From: Moesziomyces globuligerus
Taxonomy: Eukaryota; Basidiomycota; Ustilaginomycetes; Ustilaginales; Ustilaginaceae
Reading direction: 5' to 3'
Assembly: GCA_030849465.1 (NCBI GenBank)
Contig: JARVLF010000015.1
Coordinates: 2,046,001 to 2,110,000, forward strand
Length of the DNA: 64,000 bases
Positions 10,618 to 21,519 of this stretch are shown piece after piece. Positions within the stretch are counted from its first letter, which is position 1, and each line of letters starts with the position of its first letter. The notes under the pieces are model-generated. The model saw nothing but the letters and a program-made list of their open reading frames with translations, was not told the DNA's origin and did no database searches. Position numbers and translations under genes: made by a program.

Positions 10618-13111
10618 GGCGAAGACAGTGGCCAGGCATCTTCCTCTGCGCCTCCGGATCTTAGTGCAGTATGGACGTTGAACAGCCTGTTCAGCGCTCT
10701 AGGCGTATCGCAGGAAGCTTCTCTCGCTTCAGTCCCCGTCCTGGCGCATCTAGCATCTATGGGCGATAGGTCAGATGTGCATGGTGTCGGTCGTTCGTCG
10801 GATCAAGACGCCGTGGTGCGGCTCTTCCAGACCTTCGAAAATCGCCAGGACCCTGCAGGATCGATCGGGCAGTCATCGTGAACTGCCATGCTTCATCGGT
10901 GATCTTTCACTCTCGCTCTTTTTCGAGGTCAATTCAAGAGCTTCATTTGCGACCTCTTTTTGCGAGAAGGATGTGTCTGCTCCAATTACCGTGCCCTCAG
11001 CGCGACTGTTGCCTCTCCTGCATCTCGCGGCCTGCATGTCGCGAGAGTGCCGCGAGGCAGTGCCGACTGCTGCATCAGCCCCAGACGACCACTGTAATAT
11101 TGACCGAAGGCTCGGCTACCCGTTCTTGGCCGGCACCGCAGCTGAGGAAATGCTAGGCAGCTGCACTTGGCACGAAAAGGAGCGGTGCATGGACACGTCG
11201 AGAGAGAACTCGCTGCACAGCAGCATGCGCGAGCGGCAAGCGAAAAGCCGAGGCGCAGGCCAAGCTGTTCTCGACTTCACCGGCAAAAAGGCGTTGATAG
11301 TCGGGACAGCAGACACAGATGCATCGGTAGGGATCGGGTCGACTGAGCGCCATCGGCAGAGCTCGCACGGTGCCGCAAGCGCACCCGCAACGCCGTTGCC
11401 GGACGATTGCTCCGACACAAGGGAGGGAGCAGCCTCAGTTTGACGTGGAGCCTGCCTGGAGCATACGAGAATCACTCACAGGAGCCAGTGAAAAAGGACC
11501 GCTTGCCCCCAGCCCGGATCAGAGGTTCGGGCCAAGCCCAGTGGGATATGCGGGGCATCCGGCACAGACTCGCCTCGGCCATCAACGACCGACGCTTGCC
11601 CCTCGAATCGTCTAGTGGACCCGGCGTCGTCGCAGCGAATATCAGCGGGGGCCAGCACGGCACAAGCGTGACATGGCGAGCGGTGGGAGGGCCCTGAGCG
11701 CATTCACACCGATCGAGGGCGGCAAAGCCGGCTTTTCGTCCGGTGAGCCGCATCGTGCTCACGCCGCACGCAGCTCTCTCTCGCGCCCGACTCGGCGCGT
11801 GTCTGTGTTGGCCGATCCCTGTAATCCATCATCACGCCCTGCAGCTGCGCAATTGTACACTTGGCTCAATGTGCTCTAGCCGACTTTGCCCACGATTGCA
11901 CAACACTCCGGCGAGCCCGTCCATGCCCTGGGTCATGACTTCTCATGTCTGTGCGCGCGGCTCATGGCTCGTTAGGATCCATTGATGTTGGATCGGTGAA
12001 CGGGACGGCGGCTGCATTCGACGGCCTGTTGACGCAGGATGCAGCTTGCGCAGACCCCAACCGCCTCGCTTCGCCTGGGCCTCACAGTGACCTAGCCTCG
12101 GCTTTGGGGCAGCAGCAGCAATCTTCTGAAATCGCGTCGTGCTTGTTGTGGGCGAGGCAGCGAGTGAGTCTGTGCGCGATTCTTTGATTGTGGGCTGGAT
12201 GGGATCTCCGATTCGATCTTCTTCCTGTTTTTATTTTTTATCAAGTTTTTTTCTCCCTGAAAGCTACAGTACAGCACAGTAGCTGGGCGGGCTGCCACGC
12301 CTCCCGCCCGCGTCAACTCTGCGGTACCCGCGCGTGGGCAGTCAAGAGGTTCATCCAGTCGCTCGTCATCCGTGTGCATTGGGACTCTGTGCCGGATGAG
12401 GCGGCCCGCGTGCGCTGTGGTGGGAGTCGAGCTGGCCGCTGCAACTCGCTTGTCTGCGTCTGCTTTCTGGGCGCGATTGCTCCGCTTTCTTCCACGCCTG
12501 GGTTTGCTCGCTCCTGCGCCTTGGCAATTCCAAGCGTTCTTCTTCCTCTGGCTCTGTCGGTCCAGGACGGTCAAAGCGGTCTCTGCCTCGCCTTCGACAC
12601 CATCCGCCGCGCTTTTCTCCCTCCAACTCACGCTCATCGCTAATCCTACCTTCCAACTCACGTCACCGCTTCCGACCACCGCCATCCTCTTCGCACATCG
12701 TCTGCGACTCGCCAATCGCGCCGTCTGCCACGCCTAGATCTGCTCACCATCGCATCCGGATCGGGCTGGCTGACAACGTCGGGCGGCTATCCCACTCGTT
12801 TCATCTGCATCGGATCTTCCGCTTCACTTCACCCTGCCTCGCTCGCCCGCCGTCGCTTTTGCATTCACGCTGCATCGCATCTGATCTCGGCTCGCTCCGA
12901 TCACAATTGCGCCGATCTCCACCAGTCGTCGGGCCTGCCGTCAGCCATCTTGCCGAGCGACCCAGCTGAAGTCACGATCGCAGCTTGCTAGTTCGGAGCA
13001 TAATCGCGTCGGCTGCTCAACCTTTGCTCTGCTTTCTGCATGCCTCCGCTCCCTCGACATCGTCCCTTTTGCCTGTAGTCGAGGCTGAGCGCAGGCCGGC
13101 TCAGCGGGACC
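10618..13111. other. Large intergenic region upstream of the GATA regulator
   Basis: About 2.5 kb without a supported gene. It separates two divergent starts. A 222-codon plus-strand frame (10775-11443) lacks any recognisable domain or codon bias and is not accepted. The segment 12400-13080 is pyrimidine-rich on the plus strand and is probably the long 5' leader of the GATA gene. Two HGATAR-type sites, CGATAG at 10764-10769 and TGATAG at 11295-11300, could be GATA-factor sites, but such hexamers are frequent by chance. Confidence 0.5.
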
Positions 13112-16100
13112 ATGAGCATCGGCTCGCCGCACACCAGCTCACAAAGCACCCAGGGTGATCCTGGCGCTGCTGCGGCCCCACCCAAAACCTCCGCCTCCTC
13201 TCCTCCGCCTTCCGACACCACGCGAACACCAACACCTCCTCCGACCGCAGTACAGCAACCCGCACCAGCTTCCGATCCAACGCAACAGCAGTCTCAGCAG
13301 CAATCACAACGGTCCCCGCCATCGCAGCCATTATCGCAGGACGCGGTCGCCGATTCCCAGCCTTCGGCCACTACATCGCAAAATGTCGCAGCGCCAAAAA
13401 TCTCACCCAGCACGGCTCCGGTAGCTAGCGTGGCAACTCCTTCCGTTCCTGCTGCACCATCTCAGCCCCCGCCTCGACCTCCACCTCCTGCCAGCGCTGT
13501 CAGTCTTCATGACGCCGCTGCAAAGGCCGCTGCCGCCGCCGCCGCAAAAATTGCGAACGGAAGCAGTGCTTCGACGGAATCCGGCCTCGACCCATCCGCC
13601 GGTCCAGCAAAGCCACAGCCGCCCTCAACGCCTTCCACTGCCGATAGCAAAGCCAACGCGAGCGGGTCTGCAAAGAAACCAGTAAAGCCAAAAGCTCCCA
13701 AAGCTCCGGGACAGGCCAAGCCCAAGCAGAAGCGTCGAGCGAACCAAGCTGCAACTCAAGACGATCTCGTATACCGTCCCGCATCCAGCACGGTCGGAGG
13801 GACCATCGGCGCCGCTCCAGACTCGGTCATCCCCGCCCTGCTCACCGCGGCCGGAGGCGGCCGCAAGGCCCTGCCCGAGCTCGTGCTTCCCTTTCAACTG
13901 CCCTATGTCGATGTCAGACCCGACTTCCCCGTCCTCGACAACGCGAGTGTCCAAGCAGCCATGGCCATGGGCGCCTCCGAGACTTCGTCCCCCGACACCG
14001 GCAGCGACAGCGATGACTACTCGGTACTGTCGGACGACTCAGATCTCGACAGCGAAGCCGAGGAGAGCCGTAGGCAGGCTCGCCGACGAAGGAAGGAACC
14101 AGCTACCATCGAGGAGAGTCTCGTCCTCCTCCAGTCGCTCCGACAGTCGCGCCTGTCGCACCTCTCCTCGCTTCTCACGCCTTTCAGCCAGCGCGTCAAA
14201 TCCGGCATGATCTATCCCAACGTACTGCCTCTCAGTCTTCTCCACGGCCTCAACCCCCGAGAGCCACACATCCTCATCCAGCTCGGCCGCGCCGACATCC
14301 ACGTCGGCCCGCACGTCTTTATGAAGACCAAGTTCTGGGAGGTCCGCCCCGACTACGAGATGCCGCCAGTCATGGATCCACTTGCCCGCATGCGTGCGCA
14401 GGGCTCGTTCGGTGCTGCTCCCGACTATGTCCGCATGTCAGCGCCTCAGCCGCTGCCGCCGCACCTGTCCCAGCCTCCACCTCCGCAGCTGCCCTCGCCC
14501 CGTGCAGCTCCCATCATCCCAGCACCCAGCGTGCCCCTCGCGCGGCCTCCAACCACCTCGAACACGCCTCTGCCCGTGCGTCCCGCCCAGACAAGCGTTC
14601 CTTGCCCACCGCAATCCGCAGCCAGCACGCCGGTGAACTCATCCGCTCCTGGGCCGCCTGTCTCTATTGCTGCTCCCCCCTCTGCACCTGCGGTGTCGCC
14701 GACGCCGACGTTGCCGGCAACCCCTGTGGCAAGCTCCGCATCTGCCCGAGCTGCTTTTCCCCCCAAAGCACCCGGCCCGGCATCAACTCCCGCCTCGTCA
14801 GCAGCTACGGCTGTATCAGCCGCGGCGCCAGCTCCCGTGTCCACGCTTCCAGCGAAACCGGCCGCGCCTGCCGTCACAGCTCCGCCTGCCGCCCCCGTCG
14901 CGACAAGTGGCGCAACATCTGCAGCTTCATCGACGTCCACAGTACCGGCGACCGCGGCCAAGCCAGCCGCTCAGGTCGTTGCGGCGAGGGCCCCGTCCTC
15001 AAGCACTACCACTAGTAGCCCTACCAGCGCGACTGCTGAGAGCAAACCAGCCACAATCGCACCGGCGCCGCTTGCTGCACCACCCAAGCCCATCACGACG
15101 CTTCCGGTATCGCTACCAAGACCTCCGATGTCCACGCCATCATTGCCTCGACCACCCAGCATCAACCAGACCCATCTGGCTTCGAGCACGAGCGCGAGCG
15201 CCTCTGCTGCAAGCGGGGCGACGGCGGCACCGGTAGCTTCCTCAGGGTCAACGCAGCCTGCTGTCGCGGCCAATGCGTCGGAGAAGCCCACTTCAGCGAC
15301 CGCTCCTGTGGCGCAGCAGCCAGCTGCAGCCTCGAGCGCGAGTCAGGCGGGCACTACCACGGCTAGCTCCTCGGCTTCTGCAAGCTCGCCGAGTCTCGCG
15401 ACGAGTGCGGCCCCCGCGTCTGCAGGTCCAAGTGGCAGCACAACCGCCCCCTCCCCCACAGCTGCCAAGCCCGCCAATGCACCGGCTGGTGCTGCGGGTG
15501 CACAGGCACCGCCACGTCCTGCAGGCGTCCCACCTCCACCAGCGATCGATGCTGTTCTCGTCTCGCGAGTCAATGCGACCGCAGCGCTCAATCCGGAGCT
15601 GCAGGAGCTCCTCCACATTGCAGCTTCGGGCAAGGCGAACCCGAACCAGCTCAAGGCGCTCGGCGTCTGGATTCAGGCCATCACTGCCCAGCTGCGACAG
15701 GACGAGGCGCGGAACGCGGCTGCGGCCAACAAGACTGCCGGTCCTCCGGGCTCGTCCTCTAGTGCTGGCGCCGCCGCCAACGCTGCTGCGGGAAAGAAGA
15801 CCAAGAAGGCCAAGGTGGATGAGGCGGCCAAAGCGAGCAAGAAGCAAGCCAAGATCGAGGAGCGCGAGGCCAAGAAGAAGGCCAAGGCCGAGGCAAAAGC
15901 CAAGGCGCAGGCGGACAAGCAACTTGCGCAGAAGCAGCAGAAGGAGAAGCAGCAAAAGCAGCAGAAGCAGCATCCGCACCAGCAGCAGCCGGCCATGCCA
16001 CCCGTGTCGAACAAGCTGCGCCATCCTCCGCCCGGATGGCCCACCGATGGCCCTCCTAAGCCTCCGGTGATCGTGGTCGAGTTCAGAGAGAACCCGAGCA

Positions 16101-17629
16101 TGCGCTTCATCCTGCCTCTGTGGAAATGTCTCGTCGAGCGCACCGAAGGCATCGAGCGACCGTCGATTCCCAAGGTGAAGAAGGAGAGGCGCAGCTTCTT
16201 CGACAACGATTCGGAGGACGAAGAGAGCCAGAGGATCGAGCCAGAGCTCAAGCTCAGCTTCTTTGCTCCTTCGCTGGGCTCGGACGCGGCTGACGGCAGT
16301 GGGCTCCGCGAGCTGGAAGAGGAGCTGAAGCGCAAAGCTGCCGAAGAGGCGAGACTCAATTCCGGCAAGACCACGCCTCCGGCATCGCAGGCCAAAGGAG
16401 CGCCCGACGGCGCATCGACCTCGACAGCGTCACCAGAGGCTCAGGCTTCGACCATCACCAAGCACGGTGAAACGTCGACGGCGAGTGCCGGCAAGAAGAA
16501 GGGTGGAAAGAAGGGCGGCAAAGCCATCAAGCAAGAAGCAGTCGAGACGAACAGCCTGTCGGACTACAACCAAAGCAAGAAGCACGAAGTCTACCCTCTG
16601 ACGTGGAGCATCAAGGGAGGCGTGACCGAGAGCCTCTGGGAGGCGTTCGGGCGTGTACCGGGCACGATGACGTGCCAGCCTGTCAAGCGAGAGCCCGAGA
16701 TCGAGCTGGAGCCGGACGTGGCCGAGTTCCTGGTGCCCGAGATCCGGTATCATCTGCTGGATTTGCCGATGGAGGAGATCAAGTTCCAGAAGGAGACGAC
16801 CGACTCGTTCGTAGACCTGTACAGCCAGATGCCTGACCGCCGGTTCATCCTTCCGCGCGTGGCGCCGGCGCTGTTGCCGCAGGGGCTGGAAGACCACCTG
16901 CAGGACCGCTTCGCTGTTCGGCCTCAGTGCGTTCAGGGACGGCCGATGGTGAAGCGCAAGGCTGGCGCGCGCGACGAGGACATCAGCTTCTCGTACGAGG
17001 GCATCGGGCTCACCGTGATCGGACCGAACGGCATCCAGTCGGAAGCGGGCGCGACGCCTTCGAAGCCGCCGAAGCGCAAGCGACACGTCGCGACGCACAA
17101 CCCGGACGGCTCGATCAAGAGTTGCGGCGCTTGCGGCAAGACCAAGACGCCCATGTGGCGACGCGGACCCAAGGGGCCTTCGCAGCTCTGCAACGCGTGC
17201 GGTGCACGATGGAAGGCGGGGCGTCTGGTGGTGCCGGAAGTGGCGCCGCCCCCGATCATCGAGACCGAGGAGAGCAAGACCAAGGATGAGGAGGCTCGGA
17301 AGGAGGACGAGGCGCAAGCGTCGATGCATGGAAGCAATGCGCTGGTGATCCCGCAGAGCTCGAGCGTGGACGACGGCAGCTTCACCGTGATGGCGTCGAG
17401 TGGCCTCGTGGGCCCAGCGACGTTTGGAGATCACAGCGGAGCGGGGCTTTACTCGCTCTCGTCGGACAGCAAGCCGGGGATGGGATTCGGTTCGAGCCAT
17501 CTGTCTCGCGGTTCGTCGAGCCCGAGTCCATTCATTCGGTCGCCTGTTCCTGAGGACGAGGTGATGCCGGCTTCGGTGGATCCGAGCATGCTCTCGGGTT
17601 CGACGCGCATCACTTCTCATCGTCGGTGA
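13112..17629 (+). CDS. Large GATA-type zinc-finger regulator
   Basis: Intronless 1505-residue protein. A single C-terminal GATA finger has cysteines at about 1338, 1341, 1360 and 1363 (C-X2-C-X18-C-X2-C, the fungal type IVb spacing) and the core TPMWRRGPKGPSQLCNACGA, followed by a basic tail, so it should bind GATA-like DNA in the nucleus. The N-terminal 250 and the central 450-860 residues are Ala/Ser/Pro-rich low complexity. Residues 885-960 form a Lys/Ala/Gln-rich predicted coiled coil ending in poly-Gln/Lys. More ordered blocks occur at about 255-440 (LVLPFQLPYVDVRPDFPVLD), 980-1075 and 1150-1280. The pentamer RFILP occurs in both of the latter blocks. The protein is much longer than typical fungal nitrogen or iron GATA factors, and I cannot assign an orthologue. 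ATG context and the absence of other in-frame starts nearby support 13112. Confidence 0.85.
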   Translation: MSIGSPHTSSQSTQGDPGAAAAPPKTSASSPPPSDTTRTPTPPPTAVQQPAPASDPTQQQSQQQSQRSPPSQPLSQDAVADSQPSATTSQNVAAPKISPSTAPVASVATPSVPAAPSQPPPRPPPPASAVSLHDAAAKAAAAAAAKIANGSSASTESGLDPSAGPAKPQPPSTPSTADSKANASGSAKKPVKPKAPKAPGQAKPKQKRRANQAATQDDLVYRPASSTVGGTIGAAPDSVIPALLTAAGGGRKALPELVLPFQLPYVDVRPDFPVLDNASVQAAMAMGASETSSPDTGSDSDDYSVLSDDSDLDSEAEESRRQARRRRKEPATIEESLVLLQSLRQSRLSHLSSLLTPFSQRVKSGMIYPNVLPLSLLHGLNPREPHILIQLGRADIHVGPHVFMKTKFWEVRPDYEMPPVMDPLARMRAQGSFGAAPDYVRMSAPQPLPPHLSQPPPPQLPSPRAAPIIPAPSVPLARPPTTSNTPLPVRPAQTSVPCPPQSAASTPVNSSAPGPPVSIAAPPSAPAVSPTPTLPATPVASSASARAAFPPKAPGPASTPASSAATAVSAAAPAPVSTLPAKPAAPAVTAPPAAPVATSGATSAASSTSTVPATAAKPAAQVVAARAPSSSTTTSSPTSATAESKPATIAPAPLAAPPKPITTLPVSLPRPPMSTPSLPRPPSINQTHLASSTSASASAASGATAAPVASSGSTQPAVAANASEKPTSATAPVAQQPAAASSASQAGTTTASSSASASSPSLATSAAPASAGPSGSTTAPSPTAAKPANAPAGAAGAQAPPRPAGVPPPPAIDAVLVSRVNATAALNPELQELLHIAASGKANPNQLKALGVWIQAITAQLRQDEARNAAAANKTAGPPGSSSSAGAAANAAAGKKTKKAKVDEAAKASKKQAKIEEREAKKKAKAEAKAKAQADKQLAQKQQKEKQQKQQKQHPHQQQPAMPPVSNKLRHPPPGWPTDGPPKPPVIVVEFRENPSMRFILPLWKCLVERTEGIERPSIPKVKKERRSFFDNDSEDEESQRIEPELKLSFFAPSLGSDAADGSGLRELEEELKRKAAEEARLNSGKTTPPASQAKGAPDGASTSTASPEAQASTITKHGETSTASAGKKKGGKKGGKAIKQEAVETNSLSDYNQSKKHEVYPLTWSIKGGVTESLWEAFGRVPGTMTCQPVKREPEIELEPDVAEFLVPEIRYHLLDLPMEEIKFQKETTDSFVDLYSQMPDRRFILPRVAPALLPQGLEDHLQDRFAVRPQCVQGRPMVKRKAGARDEDISFSYEGIGLTVIGPNGIQSEAGATPSKPPKRKRHVATHNPDGSIKSCGACGKTKTPMWRRGPKGPSQLCNACGARWKAGRLVVPEVAPPPIIETEESKTKDEEARKEDEAQASMHGSNALVIPQSSSVDDGSFTVMASSGLVGPATFGDHSGAGLYSLSSDSKPGMGFGSSHLSRGSSSPSPFIRSPVPEDEVMPASVDPSMLSGSTRITSHRR

Positions 17630-18855
17630 AGACGCACGGCCAGTGCCAACCAATGGTATTAAATGTACTTGTACAAAAGCGAGACGAGCATGGTTGTGAG
17701 AGTTGAGCGGCGTCGATCTGGTATCGGCTACCTGTGTTTTGTTTTACCCGATCTTGGAATCAGCTCCAGCTCGTTGGAAGTGTCGGCTTGCCAGGCGAGG
17801 CCGAGGCGGCTTCGGCGATGGTGAATTTGCTTGGCGCGAGAGGGCGCGGACGCAGCTGCACGCTCGGAGCGGAAGGAGAAACCAACACCTGCGTTCAAGC
17901 TGCAGGGCTGGGCCGAGCGAGGGCAACTCAAAGGGGAATTCAATTTGCAAGCATTTCGCTTAGCGCGACCAAACTTTGAACGGCGATCCCGAGCGAGCCG
18001 TGGGCGATTGTGATGTGCAGCCCATGCATGTGTCAGTGGTTCCTCTAGCTTCATGGAATGTACGGATATGGAAGCACGGCGCCGAAGTGCCGCCAATGTG
18101 CCGACCGGCTCGTCCGATCATGCCGCGAGAGAGAGAGAGAAGTAGGGAGAAGCGCGCTTGATCCAAAAGCTAGCTGCCACGGCATGAGCCGACTGCGGCC
18201 ACGGCAGATCCTGCCGAGAATCGCAGAAGAAAATAAGTTAAAACAAAAACAAAAAGAAGATTTCACGCAGGGGCACGCCGCCCCTTTCTCGTCGTGAGGG
18301 ATGGGCTTGGCCCCCTTTTTCTTTGGATTTCTCGCGCCGATCTGACGCGCGCCGTGACCTCGGAGTGCCGGTGCCTGCACCCCGACGTGCCTCTGCGTCT
18401 GCGCTCAGGTGTTGCTGCTTTGCCCCTGCTGCCAAGAAAGCAGGAGGGCTGTGTCTCTCTCTGTCTGTGCTCGGGTGCAGCCCCTCGGCCTTGGCCTCAC
18501 GCTGGCAATCTGACCGCCGCGACTTCAAATCCAAGCCCAAGCCCCACCGCCACAACCCTGGCAGGCCTGCCCCTCACACCCGGACAGCTCCCAGCTCGCA
18601 GCTCCCAGCTCAAGGCTCAGGGATCGGTGCTCACACTTCATCTTGGACTTGCTCTTCATCTTCGCCCACCAACAACGTCACCCACACTTTCCCGCTCGCT
18701 GGCCCATCAAGGTAGGTTTCTCATCTCATTCGTAACCTTGTTCCGTACCGTCCTGCTTTGCTCACCTCTACCGTTCGACTTTTCTGCTTCTTCTCGGCCA
18801 ATTCTCCTCCTCGTACCCATCGCGAGCAGAAGGCCAACTTCAGGGATTGCACACC
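17630..18855. other. Intergenic region and leader of the lyase gene
   Basis: No supported gene. It contains the GATA gene 3' region, an A-rich patch at 18227-18260, and a pyrimidine-rich leader from about 18500. A possible leader intron is listed separately. Confidence 0.5.
18712..18829 (+). other. Possible 5'-leader intron of the lyase gene
   Basis: A GTAGGT donor at 18712 and a pyrimidine-rich stretch ending in GAGCAG at 18829 would define a 118-nt intron 26 bases before the ATG at 18856. Size and signals fit the coding introns in this window. It is non-coding either way, so only transcript data can settle it. Confidence 0.35.
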
Positions 18856-21519
18856 ATGTCGTATCAACGACCCCAGGATCCCTACATCCACTCCAATGCG
18901 TCTCAGTACGATGAGCGCTACCAGCAGAGCTACCAGCACCAGCCCTACCAGCATGGCTACGGCGGCGCTCAGGCTGGCGGATACCACGACTACCCCGACC
19001 AGGCCTCGGGATACCAGGCTTCGGGCTACAAGGAGTCTCAGGAGGGCCTCTACGGCTCCCAGGGCGCAGGCGCAGGCTACGGTCAGCAGCGCAACGCCGC
19101 CACCCAGGCTGCCGCCACCTACTCGTACGCCAAGCCCAAGCGCGGCGTCTCCAAGTGGATCAAGTTTGGTATCCCTCTGCTCATCCTCATCATTGCCGGC
19201 GCTGTTGTCGGTGGTATCTTCGGCGCGCGTGCTGCCAAGAACAACAACAGCTCCAGTGGTGGCAGCGGCAGCGGCAGCAGCAGCAGTGGCAGCGGCAGCG
19301 TAGGCAGCGGCGCAGCGCCCAACGTCCAGGGTGCAGCCCTCACCGCCGCACAGCAGGCCGCCAAGAACGGCGGCAACAACATGCTCTTCTACCAGGGCAC
19401 CGACGCCTACGGCAACCCCGCTTTCGTCTCCGACAACGTCGACACCTCCGCCCCCGCCTACTCTGGCCAGGCTCACAACCAGTCCTGCACCGACTCCTGG
19501 TCCGCCACCAACAACCTTACCAACCTTCGTCCTCACCCGCGCATCATGACCAGCAAGGCTGAATGGGATTGCTTGCCCAACAAAATCGCCAACGACGCCT
19601 ACCTGACCGTCTGGAACTCCACCATCTTCAAGAACGCCACCGCTTGGTCCTCGCTTCCCCCCGTCGCCTACAACATCGACGGTGGGTTGACAGGCTCGGG
19701 TATCCTCGACGTCAGCCGTGAAGTTCAGCAGCGTGTCAAGGCCTGGGCCTACGCGTTCAAGATCTCGGGCAACACCGCCTTCAAGGACCGCCTGTACACC
19801 GAGCTCAACACCGCGGCCGGCAACACCGCCACCACGTTCGGCCAGAATGGCACCCACTGGAACCCCGACCATTTCCTCGATGTTGCCGAGATGACCTCCG
19901 CCTTCGCCATGGCTTACGACTGGCTCTACGACGACTGGAGTGACGCTCAGCGAACCATGATCCGCAACGCCATCGTCAACTACGGTCTCGTCCCCGGCCA
20001 GAACCAGTACTCCGGCGCTGGATGGTGGAGGCTGCCAGAGAACGGCGATGGCAACTGGAACTGCGTCTGCAACGGTGGCTTGCTCACCGGCGCCCTCGCC
20101 ATCCGTGGCGACGGTGACGCCAACCAGACCAGCATCGCTGACAGCATCATCAACTCGGCGCTCGAGAACATGAGGGACAACTGCATGCGCGGCGCCTACG
20201 ACGACGGCACCTGGACCGAGACCGCCAACTACTGGTACTTCGGTACCAACGCTCAGGCCCGTGCTCTCTCGGCCCTCATCTCGGCCACGGGCTCCGACCA
20301 GGGCATGATGGCGGCCAACCCCAACTTCATCAAGACCTCCGACTTCCACATGTACGTCTCGGGTCCCGGTGGTCTCTTTGCTTACGGAGACAACGGCCCG
20401 AACAAGTTCGCCACAACCGCCAACCAGCTCATGCTCTACTCGAAGCTCAGCGGCGATGCGCGACCCGCCCTCTACCAGCGCGACCGTGCCGATGCGGCCT
20501 TTGACCCGCTCAGCATGTTCTGGTACGACCCTACCGCCAAGGGTGCCTTCTGGAACGGTCTGCCCCTCGACAGATACTTTGACGACTCTCGCGGCTCGTG
20601 GGCCAGCATGCGATCCTCGTGGACCGACCCCAGCGCCCTCTTTGTCGGCATCAAGGCCTCCAACCTCACCGGTCACCAGACGCACGGCGATCTCGATGCC
20701 GGTGACTTTGTGCTGGATGCGTTGGGAACGCGCTGGGCCGGCGAGTACGGTAACGGCAACTACCTCTCCTCCGGCTACTTCTCCAACGAGACGCAGGGTT
20801 CGTACCGTTGGACGTACTACCGCAAGGCGACCGACGGCCAGAACACGCTCACGATCAACATGCAAAACCAGAACGTGGCCAACTGCCTGCCCGTCAACAG
20901 CTACAACTCGTCTGGCGTCTCGCAGTCCGGCAGCCTCTCGTTCAAGCCTGCCACCACTGACGCGGCCTCGTTCGCCACCGATATGAGCAGCTGCTACGGC
21001 CTGCCTGCCGGCACCGTGCAGCGTGGTATCCGTCTGCTCAACGGTCGTCGCCAGGTGCTCGTCCAGGACGAGATCGCCCAGTCGAGCCAGGTCAACAACG
21101 TCAAGTGGCGTGTGCAGACCAACGGCACCGCTTCGATCTCGGCTGACGGCAAGACGGTCACGCTCACCCAGGACTCGATCACCAACCCCAACGCTGCTCC
21201 TACGCTCGGCAAGGTCAGCCTGGGTGGTACCAAGACCATGAAGGTGACGATTCTGAGCCCGGCGAGTGCCAGCTTCACCAAGACTGGCCCGCCCGCGACC
21301 CGCATCTACGGCACGGCGGCAGTCAGCCAGGCACCCGAGGTCTCGGATCAGTCCAACGACGGCGTGACTGCGCTCCAGATTGACATCGGCGGCACCCAGA
21401 ACGGCGCTCAGACCCTGCAGGTGCTGTGGCAGCCCCAGTGGGACTCGCTCTCGGCTGCCGACGAGGCCACGCCCAAGTCGGTTCCCCTCAGCCAGTGGAC
21501 CCTCACCTCGCACAACTAA
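18856..21519 (+). CDS. Type II membrane-anchored heparinase II/III-like polysaccharide lyase
   Basis: Intronless 887-residue protein starting MSYQRPQDPY. Residues 1-100 are Tyr/Gln/Gly-rich and cytosolic. A single hydrophobic segment at about 104-124 (FGIPLLILIIAGAVVGGIFG) preceded by KPKRGVSKWIK gives a signal anchor with the catalytic part outside. A Ser/Gly linker (131-155) follows. The lumenal part has an alpha-helical toroid region (about 230-560, including DVAEMTSAFAMAYDWLYDDW) and then the beta-sandwich signature HQTHGDLDAGDFVLDALG with His607, His610 and Asp612/Asp615, typical of heparinase II/III-type lyases. It likely cleaves an acidic or uronic-acid polysaccharide at the cell surface; the substrate is unknown. 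Several N-glycosylation sequons are present. A 1008-codon frame on the opposite strand across the gene is a codon-bias shadow. Confidence 0.85.
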   Translation: MSYQRPQDPYIHSNASQYDERYQQSYQHQPYQHGYGGAQAGGYHDYPDQASGYQASGYKESQEGLYGSQGAGAGYGQQRNAATQAAATYSYAKPKRGVSKWIKFGIPLLILIIAGAVVGGIFGARAAKNNNSSSGGSGSGSSSSGSGSVGSGAAPNVQGAALTAAQQAAKNGGNNMLFYQGTDAYGNPAFVSDNVDTSAPAYSGQAHNQSCTDSWSATNNLTNLRPHPRIMTSKAEWDCLPNKIANDAYLTVWNSTIFKNATAWSSLPPVAYNIDGGLTGSGILDVSREVQQRVKAWAYAFKISGNTAFKDRLYTELNTAAGNTATTFGQNGTHWNPDHFLDVAEMTSAFAMAYDWLYDDWSDAQRTMIRNAIVNYGLVPGQNQYSGAGWWRLPENGDGNWNCVCNGGLLTGALAIRGDGDANQTSIADSIINSALENMRDNCMRGAYDDGTWTETANYWYFGTNAQARALSALISATGSDQGMMAANPNFIKTSDFHMYVSGPGGLFAYGDNGPNKFATTANQLMLYSKLSGDARPALYQRDRADAAFDPLSMFWYDPTAKGAFWNGLPLDRYFDDSRGSWASMRSSWTDPSALFVGIKASNLTGHQTHGDLDAGDFVLDALGTRWAGEYGNGNYLSSGYFSNETQGSYRWTYYRKATDGQNTLTINMQNQNVANCLPVNSYNSSGVSQSGSLSFKPATTDAASFATDMSSCYGLPAGTVQRGIRLLNGRRQVLVQDEIAQSSQVNNVKWRVQTNGTASISADGKTVTLTQDSITNPNAAPTLGKVSLGGTKTMKVTILSPASASFTKTGPPATRIYGTAAVSQAPEVSDQSNDGVTALQIDIGGTQNGAQTLQVLWQPQWDSLSAADEATPKSVPLSQWTLTSHN

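Noticed and set aside
10775..11443. A 222-codon plus-strand frame in the large spacer before the GATA gene
   Set aside because: No domain, codon bias unlike the real genes and no convincing start context; chance frame in GC-rich DNA.
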